From Parabacteroides timonensis (lineage in GTDB: Bacteria; Bacteroidota; Bacteroidia; Bacteroidales; Tannerellaceae): a stretch of DNA of 64,000 nucleotides. The notes under the pieces are model-generated. The model saw only the letters and a list, made by a program, of their open reading frames with translations. It ran no database searches and had not been told where the DNA came from. Shown piece by piece: positions 41,549 to 51,851 of the stretch. The stretch is from NCBI RefSeq assembly GCF_900128505.1, contig NZ_LT669941.1, positions 2,559,807-2,623,806 of the forward strand. Reading direction: 5' to 3'. Position 1 is the stretch's first letter; every line of letters begins with the position of its first letter. The translations under genes were made by a program, and so were the position numbers.

Positions 41549-44500
41549 TTAAAAGTCAAAATTAACACCAATAGAATAACTTCTCAACAAAGGATATCCT
41601 CCTTGAATTCCAATACCCAATTCAGGATCCATTCCATCCCATTTTGTCCATGTACATAAGTTTTTTCCACTGGCAAAAACCTTACAGTTATTTACATTTA
41701 CCTTCTTCAACAGTGTTGCCGGAACCCGGTAAGATAAAGTTACATCCTGTAATCGGACAAAACTACGTTGCGTATACGGATGGAACGGAATACCCAAAGC
41801 TGGAGAAAAATATCCCAATTGCCTATACTTAGCATCTGGGTTTTCAGGTGTCCAATAGTCAAAACTATACATATTAGTTTGATAAGCCGTATCCGGTTCG
41901 GGGATAGACTCTCCAGAGTTTGCCAAATAATAATTCTTTCCTCCCTGAATAGAATTTATAAATACTTTCAATTCAAAATCCTTATAGCGAAACGAATTCT
42001 GGATACTGAAACGATAAGACGGATCGGAGTAACCCAATATCTTACGGTCTTTCGCCGTAGTAATAGAACCATCATTATCGATATCTTCGACCTTGTAAGT
42101 TCCGTACATAAACCCATTCGGAATAATACCTGCATTATAATCGTCAACCTGCCACATACCAATAACATTAAAGTCATAACATACTCCATAAGGTTTATTC
42201 ATGAAGATTTTGCTGGAAATCATATCGTCTTCCTTCCCGTCACCATCAGCATCGATACCTAGAATACTCTTCACCTTATTTCTGTTCAGTGAGAAGTTGA
42301 AAGTAATATCCCAACTAAAATCTTTGGTAATAACAGGTCTTCCCGTAACAGACATTTCCGTACCCCAATTGGATAACGCACCAATATTAGTCGCAATCGA
42401 ACTAATGTTGTTATTCATTTGAGGAATACTTATATTATAAAGCAAATCTTCTGTTTTCGATTTATAAAATTCCAATGAACCGAATATCCGATTATCTAAC
42501 AAAGAATAATCCACCCCAACATTAAATGTCTTCGTTGTCTCCCATTTCAGATTATCATTTGCCATCGTTTTCAGGTAAGACCCCTTCTCAGCCGGTGCCC
42601 CATCGCCATACAAATAGGAATTATTAAACTCCATAGTTGCCATTGTTTGATAACGGGATATCGTTCTGTTTCCGTTTACACCATAAGAGAAACGCAATTT
42701 CAAATCATCAACCCAATTTACATTTTCTTTCAAGAAATCTTCCTCGCTGATGCGCCAGGCCGCTGCAGCCGAAGGAAAAACTGCAAATTTGTTGGATTTG
42801 CTGAAACCAGAAAAACCATCCCTTCTGACTGTCCCTGTGAAAAGATAACGATCCTTATAAGTATATCCGAGACGGAACATCGTATACAAGCTTGTTTCCT
42901 GCCAAGCAGAAGAACTGATCTGTTGCAAGGCAGCATCCGCAGCCCCTAAATTATTAAATCCCAAAACATCATTACTGAAATCTTTTCCGGTAGCTTCTGT
43001 TATTTCATATACTCTTTTTTCAGCCCCATAAACAAAGGTTGCATTCACATCATGATCGTCAAAACGATGTTTGTATGTCAGAATATTATCTACTGTCCAA
43101 CTATACTCGCTATCATTCTTTTTCGAACCTACACCCGTAAGATTATTTCCCCAGGGATTAAAATTATATTTCTTAGTGTTAATCAAATTCTGGGAGAAAT
43201 TCAAACGATAATTCAATCCCTTCACAAACGGAACATCTACATCCACATAAAAATTTCCCCAGAAATTATAACGCTTATCCTCATTATCTTGCTGAAGTTC
43301 CAATAAGGGATTCAGTTCCATTTTATATACATAAACCAGATCTTCCCCGTTTTCATCGGTAAGAGGACTTAACGGAGGTAACGTTCTTATTTTATCATAG
43401 GACAAATCTACCCCGGAATAATCACTGAAAGTAAAAAACGTTTATGCTCCTACTTTCAGCCAATTCGTTATTTTAGTATCCAAATTCATACGAACGTTAT
43501 AACGCTTATAGGCATCCCCTTTCATCAGATTTTTCTGATCGGTATATCCCATAGAAAGAAAATAACTGCTCAATTCGCTTCTTCCCCTAACACTCAGGTT
43601 CTGCATATTTACATAAGGCAGACTGTTCGTTCCAATATCCCACCAATCCGTATTTTGTCCATTCAGGAAGCCTTCGGTTTCGCGATTATCCTGAAAATAC
43701 TTCGTGACATCCCAGTCAGGATTCGGAGTCAACAAATCTTTTCCTATTCTACTTTCCGGAATTTTAACGTCTGCAATTTGTTGTAAATACCCCTCTCTGT
43801 CATTCAACTTAAAGCTTTTATTAGAAGATTCCTGAATTGAGAAGGAGCCACTATATTCAATTATCGGTTTACTCATTGCTTTAACACTTTTCGACGTAAT
43901 GAGTAAAACCCCATTACTTGCCTGCGAACCATAAATAGCAGCAGAACTGGCATCTTTAAGAATGTCTATGGATTCGACATCATTCATATTCAAATCCACA
44001 AGGCTTCCTCTATAAATAATTCCGTCCAAAACAATCAAAGGACTATTACTACCTGAAATAGATGTGCGTCCACGAATAGTCATCTCCGGGTCGGAACCGG
44101 CTTTAGCGACCCCACCGACATTCATTCCGGGGACTGTTCCCTGCAAAGCAGAACCAAGACTTACATTCGGTGATTCCTTCAGCGTATTCAAATCTGCACG
44201 AACAACAGATCCAGACAGGTCTTTCCTTCTCGCTGTTCCATAACCTACAACCACAACTTCATCCAAAGCTTGTGAATCCTCTTTCAAGGATATGGCCAGA
44301 TCCTTTTGGCCGGTTATTGAAAGTTCTTGCGTAATATAACCAATATATGAAATCTCCAAAACTGTACCTTTACCGGCTTCAATTTCGAATTTTCCGTCAA
44401 TATCGGTTATCGTCCCGGTTGTTGTTCCCTGTATTACTATGTTAGCGCCAACAATTGGTTCTCCAGTATTATCTAAAACCAGACCTTTGACTTTATTCCG

Positions 44501-44863
44501 ATTATCAGAATCACCTTCTCGCTGGGACAAGCCTTTTCGGATAATAATATGATCCTTTTCAATTGTATATTCAAAACCAGTGTGATTCAAAGTAATATTC
44601 AGGATTTCAGAAAGTGTACCATTCAACGATTCGAAAGTCTTTTGCTGAGTAACATCCAACCGCGTCTGATTATAATCGACCGACAAATTCGTCTGTGTTT
44701 CCACTTCTTGAAAAATCTTTTGAATACTTAATTTGTTCGATGGTAAGCTAATTCGTTGGTTTTGTGCTCCAACTACTCCTGCAATAAAAAGAAAAAGTAA
44801 TAATAATGAAATTCTACTCTTTTTTGTAGTACTAAAAAAGAGTTGTATATAATTTATTTTCAT
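41549..44863 (-). pseudogene. susC: SusC-type TonB-dependent transporter, interrupted by an in-frame stop
   Basis: The N-terminal frame (44863 to 43442) has a signal peptide, an STN domain (QKIFQEVETQTNLSVDYNQT), the carboxypeptidase-like beta-sandwich (NKVKGLVLDNTGEPIVGANI) and the plug with VVVGYGTARRKDLSGSV. It stops at TAA 43444-43442 after NWLKVGA. The very next codons, in the same frame, read TFFTFSDYSGVDLSYDKIR and run on to 41549 through the beta barrel and the terminal SYSIGVNFDF. Apart from that one codon it would be a normal transporter of about 1,104 residues. A single nonsense change or a sequencing error explains it. The STN domain fits signalling to the FecR-type anti-sigma encoded upstream. 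Confidence 0.85.
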
Positions 44864-44974
44864 ATTTTTGTGTATCAGATTAGTAAATCTAGTAAATTAA
44901 CTCTGTAATTGGTAAACACGGGGTGATTTGGGATACCGGAATGTGGTTTAGGAGCTCTTTCCGGTATCTTTTTT

Positions 44975-45985
44975 TCAGGGCATCACCTCCTTTCTCTTCG
45001 GATAAAGACGGATAGTTTGTCCCTCCTTTTTATAAGACACATTCTCCAAAATCAGAGAAAAGACATGCAACGCATCTTCTATCGTTTCATGAGACTTAAA
45101 TTTCATTGTATATAAGTCTGTACAGGCGATTCCTTCATCCACTTGGAACCTGACATTATAACGTCGTTCTATTGTAGCCAATATCTCATTCAGTGTTTTA
45201 TTACGAAAGCGTAATTCACCCTGTGTCCAGATCGAGAAATCAGAAGCATACACATGATTGGTCGCGAAGCTATCTACCCCCGCATAATAAACAATCTGTT
45301 CATTAGGTTTCATCAAGATTGATTTTTCAGGCATATCTTCCCGATAAACTTTTACAGAACCTTCTTCCAGTGTCGTCGTAATAAAGCCACTTCCCGGATA
45401 GGCCTCAATATCAAAGCGGGTTCCCAACACCTCCACATTTAAAGGACCTGTACGAACAATAAACGGTTTCTTTGTATTCTTTGCGACTGAAAAACAGGCT
45501 TCACCGGATAGAAAAACCGTTCGTTTGCTACCCCTGAACTTCTCAGGATAAATCAGTACAGTCCCTGAATTAATTTGCACTTGAGAGCCGTCAGACAGAA
45601 CCACTGTGCGCAATTCACCATTAGGAACATAACATTCCGTCATTTCCATATTCATATAATAATTACCGGAAAGCCAAAAAGTCAGAACCCCTGTAATAAG
45701 CGGTATCGTTAAAATAGCAGCGTAGCGCAATAAACGATTCACTCTGAACCGTTGAGACAAATCTTTATCTCCCTTCTTTATTTTATGATGAACGGAAGTA
45801 AGGGAGTGGAGGGTCGTCTCATCTACTTCACTACTCGACTCATTCCAAATTTCTAGCATAGCAGTTTCCTTATCAGTGTCCTCATGACCACTGATAAACC
45901 AGCGTTTCACATCAATATGATGTCGGGGCGGTAATGTACCATCCCTAAACTTCCGGAGGATTTGATATGCGATATTCTGTTTCAT
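44975..45985 (-). CDS. FecR-type anti-sigma factor
   Basis: 336 residues. A cytoplasmic N-terminal part (1-90) is followed by one membrane helix (LLRYAAILTIPLITGVLTFWL) and a periplasmic FecR domain (ECYVPNGELRTVVLSDGSQV, GEACFSVAKNTKKPFIVRTG) with a DUF4974-like end (LRFRNKTLNEILATIERRYN). It should hold the adjacent ECF sigma factor and respond to the STN domain of the SusC-type protein. Gene order sigma, anti-sigma, SusC matches this. Confidence 0.93.
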   Translation of the reverse strand: MKQNIAYQILRKFRDGTLPPRHHIDVKRWFISGHEDTDKETAMLEIWNESSSEVDETTLHSLTSVHHKIKKGDKDLSQRFRVNRLLRYAAILTIPLITGVLTFWLSGNYYMNMEMTECYVPNGELRTVVLSDGSQVQINSGTVLIYPEKFRGSKRTVFLSGEACFSVAKNTKKPFIVRTGPLNVEVLGTRFDIEAYPGSGFITTTLEEGSVKVYREDMPEKSILMKPNEQIVYYAGVDSFATNHVYASDFSIWTQGELRFRNKTLNEILATIERRYNVRFQVDEGIACTDLYTMKFKSHETIEDALHVFSLILENVSYKKEGQTIRLYPKRKEVMP

Positions 45986-46042
45986 TTCTGTTGGGTTCTA
46001 TATATAGGACTACAAAAATGAAAAATACACGTAGTCAGATCG

Positions 46043-46603
46043 CTAAAAAAATAACAAAAGAAGCGATAATACTTTACGGATGTCGTTAAGGGCTGCTGAA
46101 ATATGAGTTTCTACCGTTCGTACACTGATATTCAGACGGTCAGCAATCTCATGATTTTTAACACCTTCCTTTCGGCTCATGATAAATATGGCCTTCCTCT
46201 GAGTCGGCATTTGTTCGACCGTCAAATCTATTAATTCTTCCAGTTCATTTGCAAATAAAATTTCCTCCAGACTTTCTGTTGTTGGTGTATCAGATAATAA
46301 ATCTATGGAAGTTTCTATCTTTAAGGTTCTCTCAAAATAACTATATACTGTATTCTTAGCTACACGATAGAGATATGCATTAAGATTATCGACATCTTTC
46401 AAAACGGTACGGTTCTGCCAGAGTTTTACAAAGATGTCCTGTGACAAATCCTCAGCTTCTTCCTCACTATCCAGAAAACCACACAAAAACCTCTTCATCT
46501 TCGGGAAATATTTGTTAAAAATAACATCGAAAGCCTTCATATCTCCCAGGCCCAGTGCTTTCAACAACAATCCGTCCTCCGTATTTGTGCCGTTTTTCAT
46601 CAT
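46043..46603 (-). CDS. ECF sigma-70 factor of the polysaccharide locus
   Basis: 186 residues. Region 2 is seen in AFDVIFNKYFPKMKRFLCG and EDLSQDIFVKLWQNR, and region 4 in LPTQRKAIFIMSRKEG-like MPTQRKAIFIMSRKEGVKNHEIADRL, broken by ordinary residues, then ISVRTVETHI. It would direct transcription of the SusC/SusD operon when released by the FecR-type protein encoded 57 bases downstream. Confidence 0.94.
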   Translation of the reverse strand: MMKNGTNTEDGLLLKALGLGDMKAFDVIFNKYFPKMKRFLCGFLDSEEEAEDLSQDIFVKLWQNRTVLKDVDNLNAYLYRVAKNTVYSYFERTLKIETSIDLLSDTPTTESLEEILFANELEELIDLTVEQMPTQRKAIFIMSRKEGVKNHEIADRLNISVRTVETHISAALNDIRKVLSLLLLFF

Positions 46604-46729
46604 AAAAACTTATTTCCGTTTATGATACAAAAAAATAAATAATAATACAGGGACCCACAAAATAAAGAAATGTTATTTAGTTATTATTCAGGTATATAGA
46701 TTTTAACTAATGAAGTAAAGAAAACAGGA

Positions 46730-46760
46730 GAAGCGGATAATCTATCAAATTACCCGCTTC
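46730..46760 (-). terminator. Terminator of the glycogen operon (after the GH57 gene)
   Basis: On the minus strand GAAGCGGGTAAT and ATTATCCGCTTC pair around TTGATAG, with one G-U. The stem copies the one after the DUF4270 gene (37630-37670). Confidence 0.75.
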
Positions 46761-46776
46761 TTATCATATATATCTA

Positions 46777-48081
46777 TTACTCTTCTACCTTTTTCTTTGC
46801 TGCTTTCTTCTTAAATTTTTCAAGTTCTTTCTGAAGACCTTCTATTTCTTCTCCCTGATTCTTGATCGTAGTAAGCAAAGAGTTAAGCTCCTCATTTTCG
46901 ATTGTTTCCGGGAACTGTCCATTTACACGAACGATAAAGTCTGACAATACATTCATATAGTTATTAAATGCATCATAAGGATTATCATACGGACTAAAGC
47001 CGCTTCCACCGTGCTTAGTACTCATATAGAAGAAATGATCGCTACTTTGCAGATAGTTCCAATCCTGTTTGATACGACGTTCCTCTACCAGGCGAACACG
47101 TTCACTGATACTATTGATCTTGCGGAATGCTTCCTGCTGCAGGACATTTCCTAACCAGGAACTACAATCTTTCTCTTCGTCAACCCATGACATAGGATAA
47201 GGTACAGAGATTGCATCGACCGGTTTCAACAAAGCAAACACTTCCGATGGTGTAGAGAATCCGATTCCTTTCTCCGCAGCAAAGCGAGGCAACGCTTTGA
47301 AGAAATCAAAGATGCCGGTTTCAGCCGGATTCAAAGATCCTAATACCTCATAATTCATAAACAGATTGATGATCTGTTCCGAATCCGGTGTTGCTGCGAT
47401 CCATGAGATATATTTATCGGCTGTCAACGGATATTCATTCCAGTTATAGTTGTTGAAACGTAAGGACAAATCTTCGCTGAAACGGTCGTTCTTAAGCAAT
47501 AGTTTCAACTGAGGCTGAACGCAGGAGCTATACATATAGTTCGGACTCTTCCATCCCAGAATATGTTTTGCACCTTCTGTCAACATGCCTTTAAAGCCCA
47601 TCTTATATACTACATCCGAAATATCATCCGAGTAAATCAATTCCGTATTACGGAATACCTTCGGTTTAACTCCAAACAAATCATGTATCTTTTCCTTATG
47701 CTTCTTAACCTGATCTTCAAATTCCTCGGTATTATCACCTAAAGAAGCCAAAGAATGAGCATATGTTTCAGCCAAGAACTCAACATTGCCAGTAGCAGCC
47801 AGTTCCTTAAAACTATCAATCACTTCTGGAGAATAAATTTCCATCTGTTCCAAAGCAAGACCGGAAATAGAGAAGGCCACTTTAAATTTACCTCCACTCG
47901 TTTTGATCATTTCCAGGATAGCCTTATTAGCAGGCAGATAACAACGTTCGGCTATACGACGCATAATCTCTTCGTTCTGAAAATCATCATAGTAATAATG
48001 ATCGTTACCGATATCGAAGAAACGGTATCTTTTCAGGCGGAATGGCTGATGTATCTGAAAATAAAAGCAGATCGTTTTCAT
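46777..48081 (-). CDS. GH57 family alpha-amylase-like enzyme
   Basis: 434 residues. It opens with CFYFQIHQPFRLKRY, the GH57 N-terminal motif. The nucleophile region is FRNTELIYSDDISDVVYKMG (Glu in RNTELI) and the later acid region is ATPDSEQI-like with FMNYEVLG. A lysine-rich coiled tail (about 405-434) follows. GH57 enzymes of this kind act on alpha-1,4-glucans. It is the last gene of a three-gene glycogen operon with a GT4 synthase and a debranching enzyme. No signal peptide, so cytoplasmic. Confidence 0.92.
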   Translation of the reverse strand: MKTICFYFQIHQPFRLKRYRFFDIGNDHYYYDDFQNEEIMRRIAERCYLPANKAILEMIKTSGGKFKVAFSISGLALEQMEIYSPEVIDSFKELAATGNVEFLAETYAHSLASLGDNTEEFEDQVKKHKEKIHDLFGVKPKVFRNTELIYSDDISDVVYKMGFKGMLTEGAKHILGWKSPNYMYSSCVQPQLKLLLKNDRFSEDLSLRFNNYNWNEYPLTADKYISWIAATPDSEQIINLFMNYEVLGSLNPAETGIFDFFKALPRFAAEKGIGFSTPSEVFALLKPVDAISVPYPMSWVDEEKDCSSWLGNVLQQEAFRKINSISERVRLVEERRIKQDWNYLQSSDHFFYMSTKHGGSGFSPYDNPYDAFNNYMNVLSDFIVRVNGQFPETIENEELNSLLTTIKNQGEEIEGLQKELEKFKKKAAKKKVEE

Positions 48082-48111
48082 AATATAGTTGTTTTAATTT
48101 TTGTCTTGTCG

Positions 48112-49374
48112 TTATTTATTAATCACTTGTTCATAGATACGGCGAACTTTTTGTCCGGCATATTCCCACTTAATATTATCTACCTCATTCTTTCCTTCCA
48201 CTTTCAAGAATTCGTGCATAGCCGGATAGGAAATGATTGAATACATAGCATCCGCCATGGCTTCAATGTCCCAGTAATCTACTTTTACAGCATAATCCAG
48301 GATTTCTGCACAACCGGACTGTTTAGAGATAATAGAAGGAACACCACACTGCATGGCTTCCAGCGGAGATATTCCGAAAGGCTCCGAAACGGATGGCATC
48401 ACATACACATCACTCGCCTTCAATACTTCGTATACCTGTTTTCCTTTCATAAACCCAGTAAAATGGAAACGATCGGAAATATTACGTTCTGCAGCCAGAC
48501 GGATCATCTTATCCATCATATCACCGCTACCGGCCATCACAAAGCGTGTCTTAGGAGCTTTTGCCAATACCTTGGCGGCTGCTTCCACGAAATATTCAGG
48601 TCCTTTCTGCATCGTGATACGCCCCAAGAAGGTGATTACTTTATCTTTTACACCCTTTTTATCCGGAATTGCCAGAATCTCAGGGCTCAATGGTTCTACC
48701 GCATTATGCACAGTCGTAACTTTTGCCGGATCCTGGTGATATTTTTCAATCACCGTCTGGCGCGTCAGGTTACTAACGGTAATGATATGGTCTGCATTAT
48801 CCATACCATTCTTTTCTATTGCGTAAACATCGGGGTTTACATTTCCACGACTTCTATCGTAATCGGTTGCATGCACATGAATCACCAGCGGCTTCCCACT
48901 GACGTTCTTTGCATGGATACCGGCAGGATAAGTCAGCCAGTCGTGCGCATGAATCACATCGTATTGTTCTGTACGGGCAATTACACCGGCGACGATCGAA
49001 TAGTTATTGATCTCTTCCAGCAGATTATCCGGATAACGTCCGGAAAACTCCATACACCCCAGATCATTCACATTCCGATATGTAAAATCGGCATAGATAT
49101 GATCACGAAACTCGTAATACTTTTGAGGATCCATAAACTTGGACAAGCGATTTTTCACATGTTCCATGTCTACATCACGCCATACTATCGGGACATTACA
49201 AACTCCTATAATTTTCAGAAAACTCTGGTCTTCATCCCCCCAGGGTTTCGGAATACAAAAGGTTATATCCATATCCGGCTGCATAGCCATACCTCTTGTC
49301 AGGCCATAACTAGCCGTTCCTAATCCTCCCAGGATATGAGGAGGAAATTCCCATCCAAACATCAATGCTTTCAT
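48112..49374 (-). CDS. Glycosyltransferase family 4 (glycogen synthase type)
   Basis: 420 residues. It starts MKALMFGWEFPPHILGGLGT with the GGLG donor-binding glycine loop. VIHAHDWLTYPAGIHA and KVTTVHNAVEP follow, then the C-terminal Rossmann domain with ITFLGRITMQKGPEYFVEAA and PSVSEPFGISPLEAMQCGVP (E-x7-E). It probably elongates alpha-glucan in the cytoplasm. Gene spacing of 12 bases after the debranching enzyme and 30 before the GH57 gene supports an operon. Confidence 0.93.
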   Translation of the reverse strand: MKALMFGWEFPPHILGGLGTASYGLTRGMAMQPDMDITFCIPKPWGDEDQSFLKIIGVCNVPIVWRDVDMEHVKNRLSKFMDPQKYYEFRDHIYADFTYRNVNDLGCMEFSGRYPDNLLEEINNYSIVAGVIARTEQYDVIHAHDWLTYPAGIHAKNVSGKPLVIHVHATDYDRSRGNVNPDVYAIEKNGMDNADHIITVSNLTRQTVIEKYHQDPAKVTTVHNAVEPLSPEILAIPDKKGVKDKVITFLGRITMQKGPEYFVEAAAKVLAKAPKTRFVMAGSGDMMDKMIRLAAERNISDRFHFTGFMKGKQVYEVLKASDVYVMPSVSEPFGISPLEAMQCGVPSIISKQSGCAEILDYAVKVDYWDIEAMADAMYSIISYPAMHEFLKVEGKNEVDNIKWEYAGQKVRRIYEQVINK

Positions 49375-49386
49375 CTGGTACTCTTT

Positions 49387-51321
49387 TTATTCGGCGTTAT
49401 ACTTCTTCAATAAATCCACAACCCGGAGCATAGCAGCTACATTCATTGCAAACGAAATAGCACCGCGTCCGGTAAACGGCGGATTACCATCAAACAATTC
49501 AGGTATCGTACCAATACAATGCAATGACATTTCATCCTCCATACTTATCAACATACGTTCTGCAAAAGAGACACCGCTCTTGCCGAATACGCGAAGATAG
49601 GCTTCCAGATAAGCTCCCAGTAACCACGGCCAGGCAGTACCTTGATGATAAGCCAGGTCACGTTCATACTGCGGACCAACATAGTAGGGTTTATAGCCTT
49701 CACTTTTCGGACTGAGCGAACGCAGCCCTTTAGGTGTTAGCAATTCTTTTGTTACGATATCGACAACACTGCGTTTCTGTATTCGCGTCAGTGGAGAATA
49801 AGGCAATGAAACGGCAAAGATCATATTGGGGCGTACACTCCAGTCAACGATGGAACCATTCACAGAATCAAATAGATAATTGTAACCATTTACAAAAGTA
49901 TCCTTGAATGATGTATCCATTGCTTTGATCAACTTGTCATATTTTTCAATCGGTGTACCTCCCATCAGTTCCGTATAAAAACAGAGGGCGTTATACCACA
50001 ATGCATTAAACTCTACAATATAACCGGAACGGGGCACAACTGGTTTACCGTTAATAGTGGAGTTCATCCAGGTAATTGCTTTATCGCGGCCATTGGCGAA
50101 TACCAATCCATTATCCATCACCTTCATATCCGGATGTTTCTGACTGGATATAAACTCTAGTATCTCATTTATAAAACCGGCATAAAGTTCTTTGGTACGT
50201 TCCAGGCTTGTATCTTTAGCATACTGCTGGATGGCCCATATAGCCCATAAGAACACGTCCGGTTCATCAATCTCACGGATTACCGAATCCAGTCTATTCT
50301 CATTCATATAAGCTCTTGCAGCGGGCATAGCGGTATGCATGATCTTTTCGAAACGTACCGGATCATCGATCGACAATGTACATCCCGGAAGTGCGACAAA
50401 CAGATCGCGGGCTCTTACTTTAAACCAAGGATAACCTGCCAGCAGATAGGCATCATCTTCTTTTGGACGGAAATAAAATTGCTGTGCAGAGTTTTTCAAA
50501 CAGTTAAAGAAGCTGGTACGCGGTGTACGGGCATTTACCTCGTTTTCATACAAACTCTTCAAACGTGTTGTTGCCACCGGACCATCTCCGGCACTGAATA
50601 TGATCGACTCACCTTTCTTGATCGGTATTTCAAAATAACCGGGAACATACAAGTCTTCTTTATAAGGATAGCCTCTTTCCTGTTCTTTTGGATATTCTAT
50701 TCCGTTATACCAATAAGGTTCATATACAAATTTCACTTTTTTGTTGAACTGCATATATAGTTCGGGATATCCGTGATACATGCAAGTCTTTATACCATTC
50801 GGAACTTCTGTGTAAGACTGGTTCACATTGCCATTTGCTTGTGTCAGCGATTTCACACTACGGAAAGCAAGGAAAGGACGAAAACGGAGTGTTGTTGCCG
50901 AATGAGCATCTTCAAGCGTATACTTGATCATGATCCGGTTTTCATACAGAGAGAATACTTTCTCTTTCGAAAAAATAACACCACCAACCCGGTAGAGTGT
51001 ACGTGGAACGGTGTCTGAACTATACTCGCGGATGTATTTATGTCCTTTGGGGCTGTAATTATCCCCCTGGTATTTATGTAAGCCCAGGTTAAACTCTGCA
51101 CCATGCTGAATTACAGTTTCATCCAGAGATGATAGTAAAACATGATTGTCATCGTCTATCTCAGGGACTGGCATAACGAGCAATCCGTGGTATTTTCGCG
51201 TATTACAATCAACAACAGTTGTACAATGATATGCCCCGGTCCTATTGGTTCGGAGCACCTCTCGAGTCAACGATTCCTCCAGGTTTATCATTACTGTCTT
51301 GTCAAATTTAAGATAACTCAT
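49387..51321 (-). CDS. Glycogen debranching enzyme (amylo-alpha-1,6-glucosidase type)
   Basis: 644 residues. The N-terminal beta-sandwich has EWLLTNRTGAY-like SLTREVLRTNRTGAYHCTTV and TRKYHGLLVMPV. The (alpha/alpha)6 barrel has FAGYPWFKVRARDLFVALPG-like segments (LLAGYPWFKVRARDLFVALP), DVFLWAIWAIQQY, NALWYNALCFYTEL and AYHQGTAWPWLLGAYLEAYL, typical of GH133-type debranching enzymes. It removes branch glucose from glycogen. It is the first gene of the operon, 530 bases from the divergent M3 peptidase gene. Confidence 0.93.
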   Translation of the reverse strand: MSYLKFDKTVMINLEESLTREVLRTNRTGAYHCTTVVDCNTRKYHGLLVMPVPEIDDDNHVLLSSLDETVIQHGAEFNLGLHKYQGDNYSPKGHKYIREYSSDTVPRTLYRVGGVIFSKEKVFSLYENRIMIKYTLEDAHSATTLRFRPFLAFRSVKSLTQANGNVNQSYTEVPNGIKTCMYHGYPELYMQFNKKVKFVYEPYWYNGIEYPKEQERGYPYKEDLYVPGYFEIPIKKGESIIFSAGDGPVATTRLKSLYENEVNARTPRTSFFNCLKNSAQQFYFRPKEDDAYLLAGYPWFKVRARDLFVALPGCTLSIDDPVRFEKIMHTAMPAARAYMNENRLDSVIREIDEPDVFLWAIWAIQQYAKDTSLERTKELYAGFINEILEFISSQKHPDMKVMDNGLVFANGRDKAITWMNSTINGKPVVPRSGYIVEFNALWYNALCFYTELMGGTPIEKYDKLIKAMDTSFKDTFVNGYNYLFDSVNGSIVDWSVRPNMIFAVSLPYSPLTRIQKRSVVDIVTKELLTPKGLRSLSPKSEGYKPYYVGPQYERDLAYHQGTAWPWLLGAYLEAYLRVFGKSGVSFAERMLISMEDEMSLHCIGTIPELFDGNPPFTGRGAISFAMNVAAMLRVVDLLKKYNAE

Positions 51322-51666
51322 ATGTATTTGGTTTTAAGTTTATGCTTATATAATGAAAATGATACGATATACTGACCAAAAGTATCACTTAAAAACTAAA
51401 AAAACAAATCAGCTTTCATATTTATTTAGAAACTGAGTTTTTTTACAACTCCGAAATGATTGATAAATAATCCCTTAGAAAATTAAGGACTTCCGTGAAT
51501 GTGTTGTCAAACACATGAACAGTTGTTAAAAACTTAAAACTATCTATTAACACATCTGGAAATACAGGCAACAAAAACAGATTACCGGAGGTTATAAAAT
51601 AGACGCAGGGAACTAATAGCATTATCGTTATGTATTGTCATTTCTCTGCCAACAATATTTGTTGTC

Positions 51667-51754
51667 GATAATTGTGGGCAAGCCTGTCGATAATTATGAA
51701 CAAGCTTGCTCACAATTGTCAACAAGCCTGCTGATAACTATCGACAAGCAATTA
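51667..51754. repeat. Four degenerate 22-bp tandem repeats before the M3 peptidase promoter
   Basis: Units start at 51667, 51689, 51711 and 51733. They share a GATAATTnTGnnCAAGCCTGCT-like pattern, with the invariant core CAAGC, and the last unit is diverged at its end. They end one base before ATTAC-TTTG, where the promoter begins. The rest of the gap 51322-51666 has no gene or feature I can support. Confidence 0.65.
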
Positions 51755-51755
51755 C

Positions 51756-51787
51756 TTTGGCAACACAGGTATTTTTTTCCATCTTTG
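51756..51787 (+). promoter_or_regulatory. Promoter of the M3 peptidase gene
   Basis: TTTG (51756-51759) and CATCTTTG (51780-51787) are 20 bases apart, close to the Bacteroidetes consensus. The leader to the ATG would be about 60 bases. Confidence 0.6.
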
Positions 51788-51851
51788 TGCTGGCAAAGAA
51801 ATCGGTTGCTTCCGACAACATTCATTATTTAATATATAACGTACAAGAAAT

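Noticed and set aside
51667..51754. Chromosomal origin because of DnaA-box-like sequences
   Set aside because: No exact TTATCCACA box, no dnaA gene, and the nearby recF and dciA genes are 5 kb away. The repeat fits a promoter-linked array better.
51635..51832. A 65-residue open frame across the 22-bp repeats
   Set aside because: It is made of the repeats themselves and overlaps the promoter of the M3 peptidase gene.
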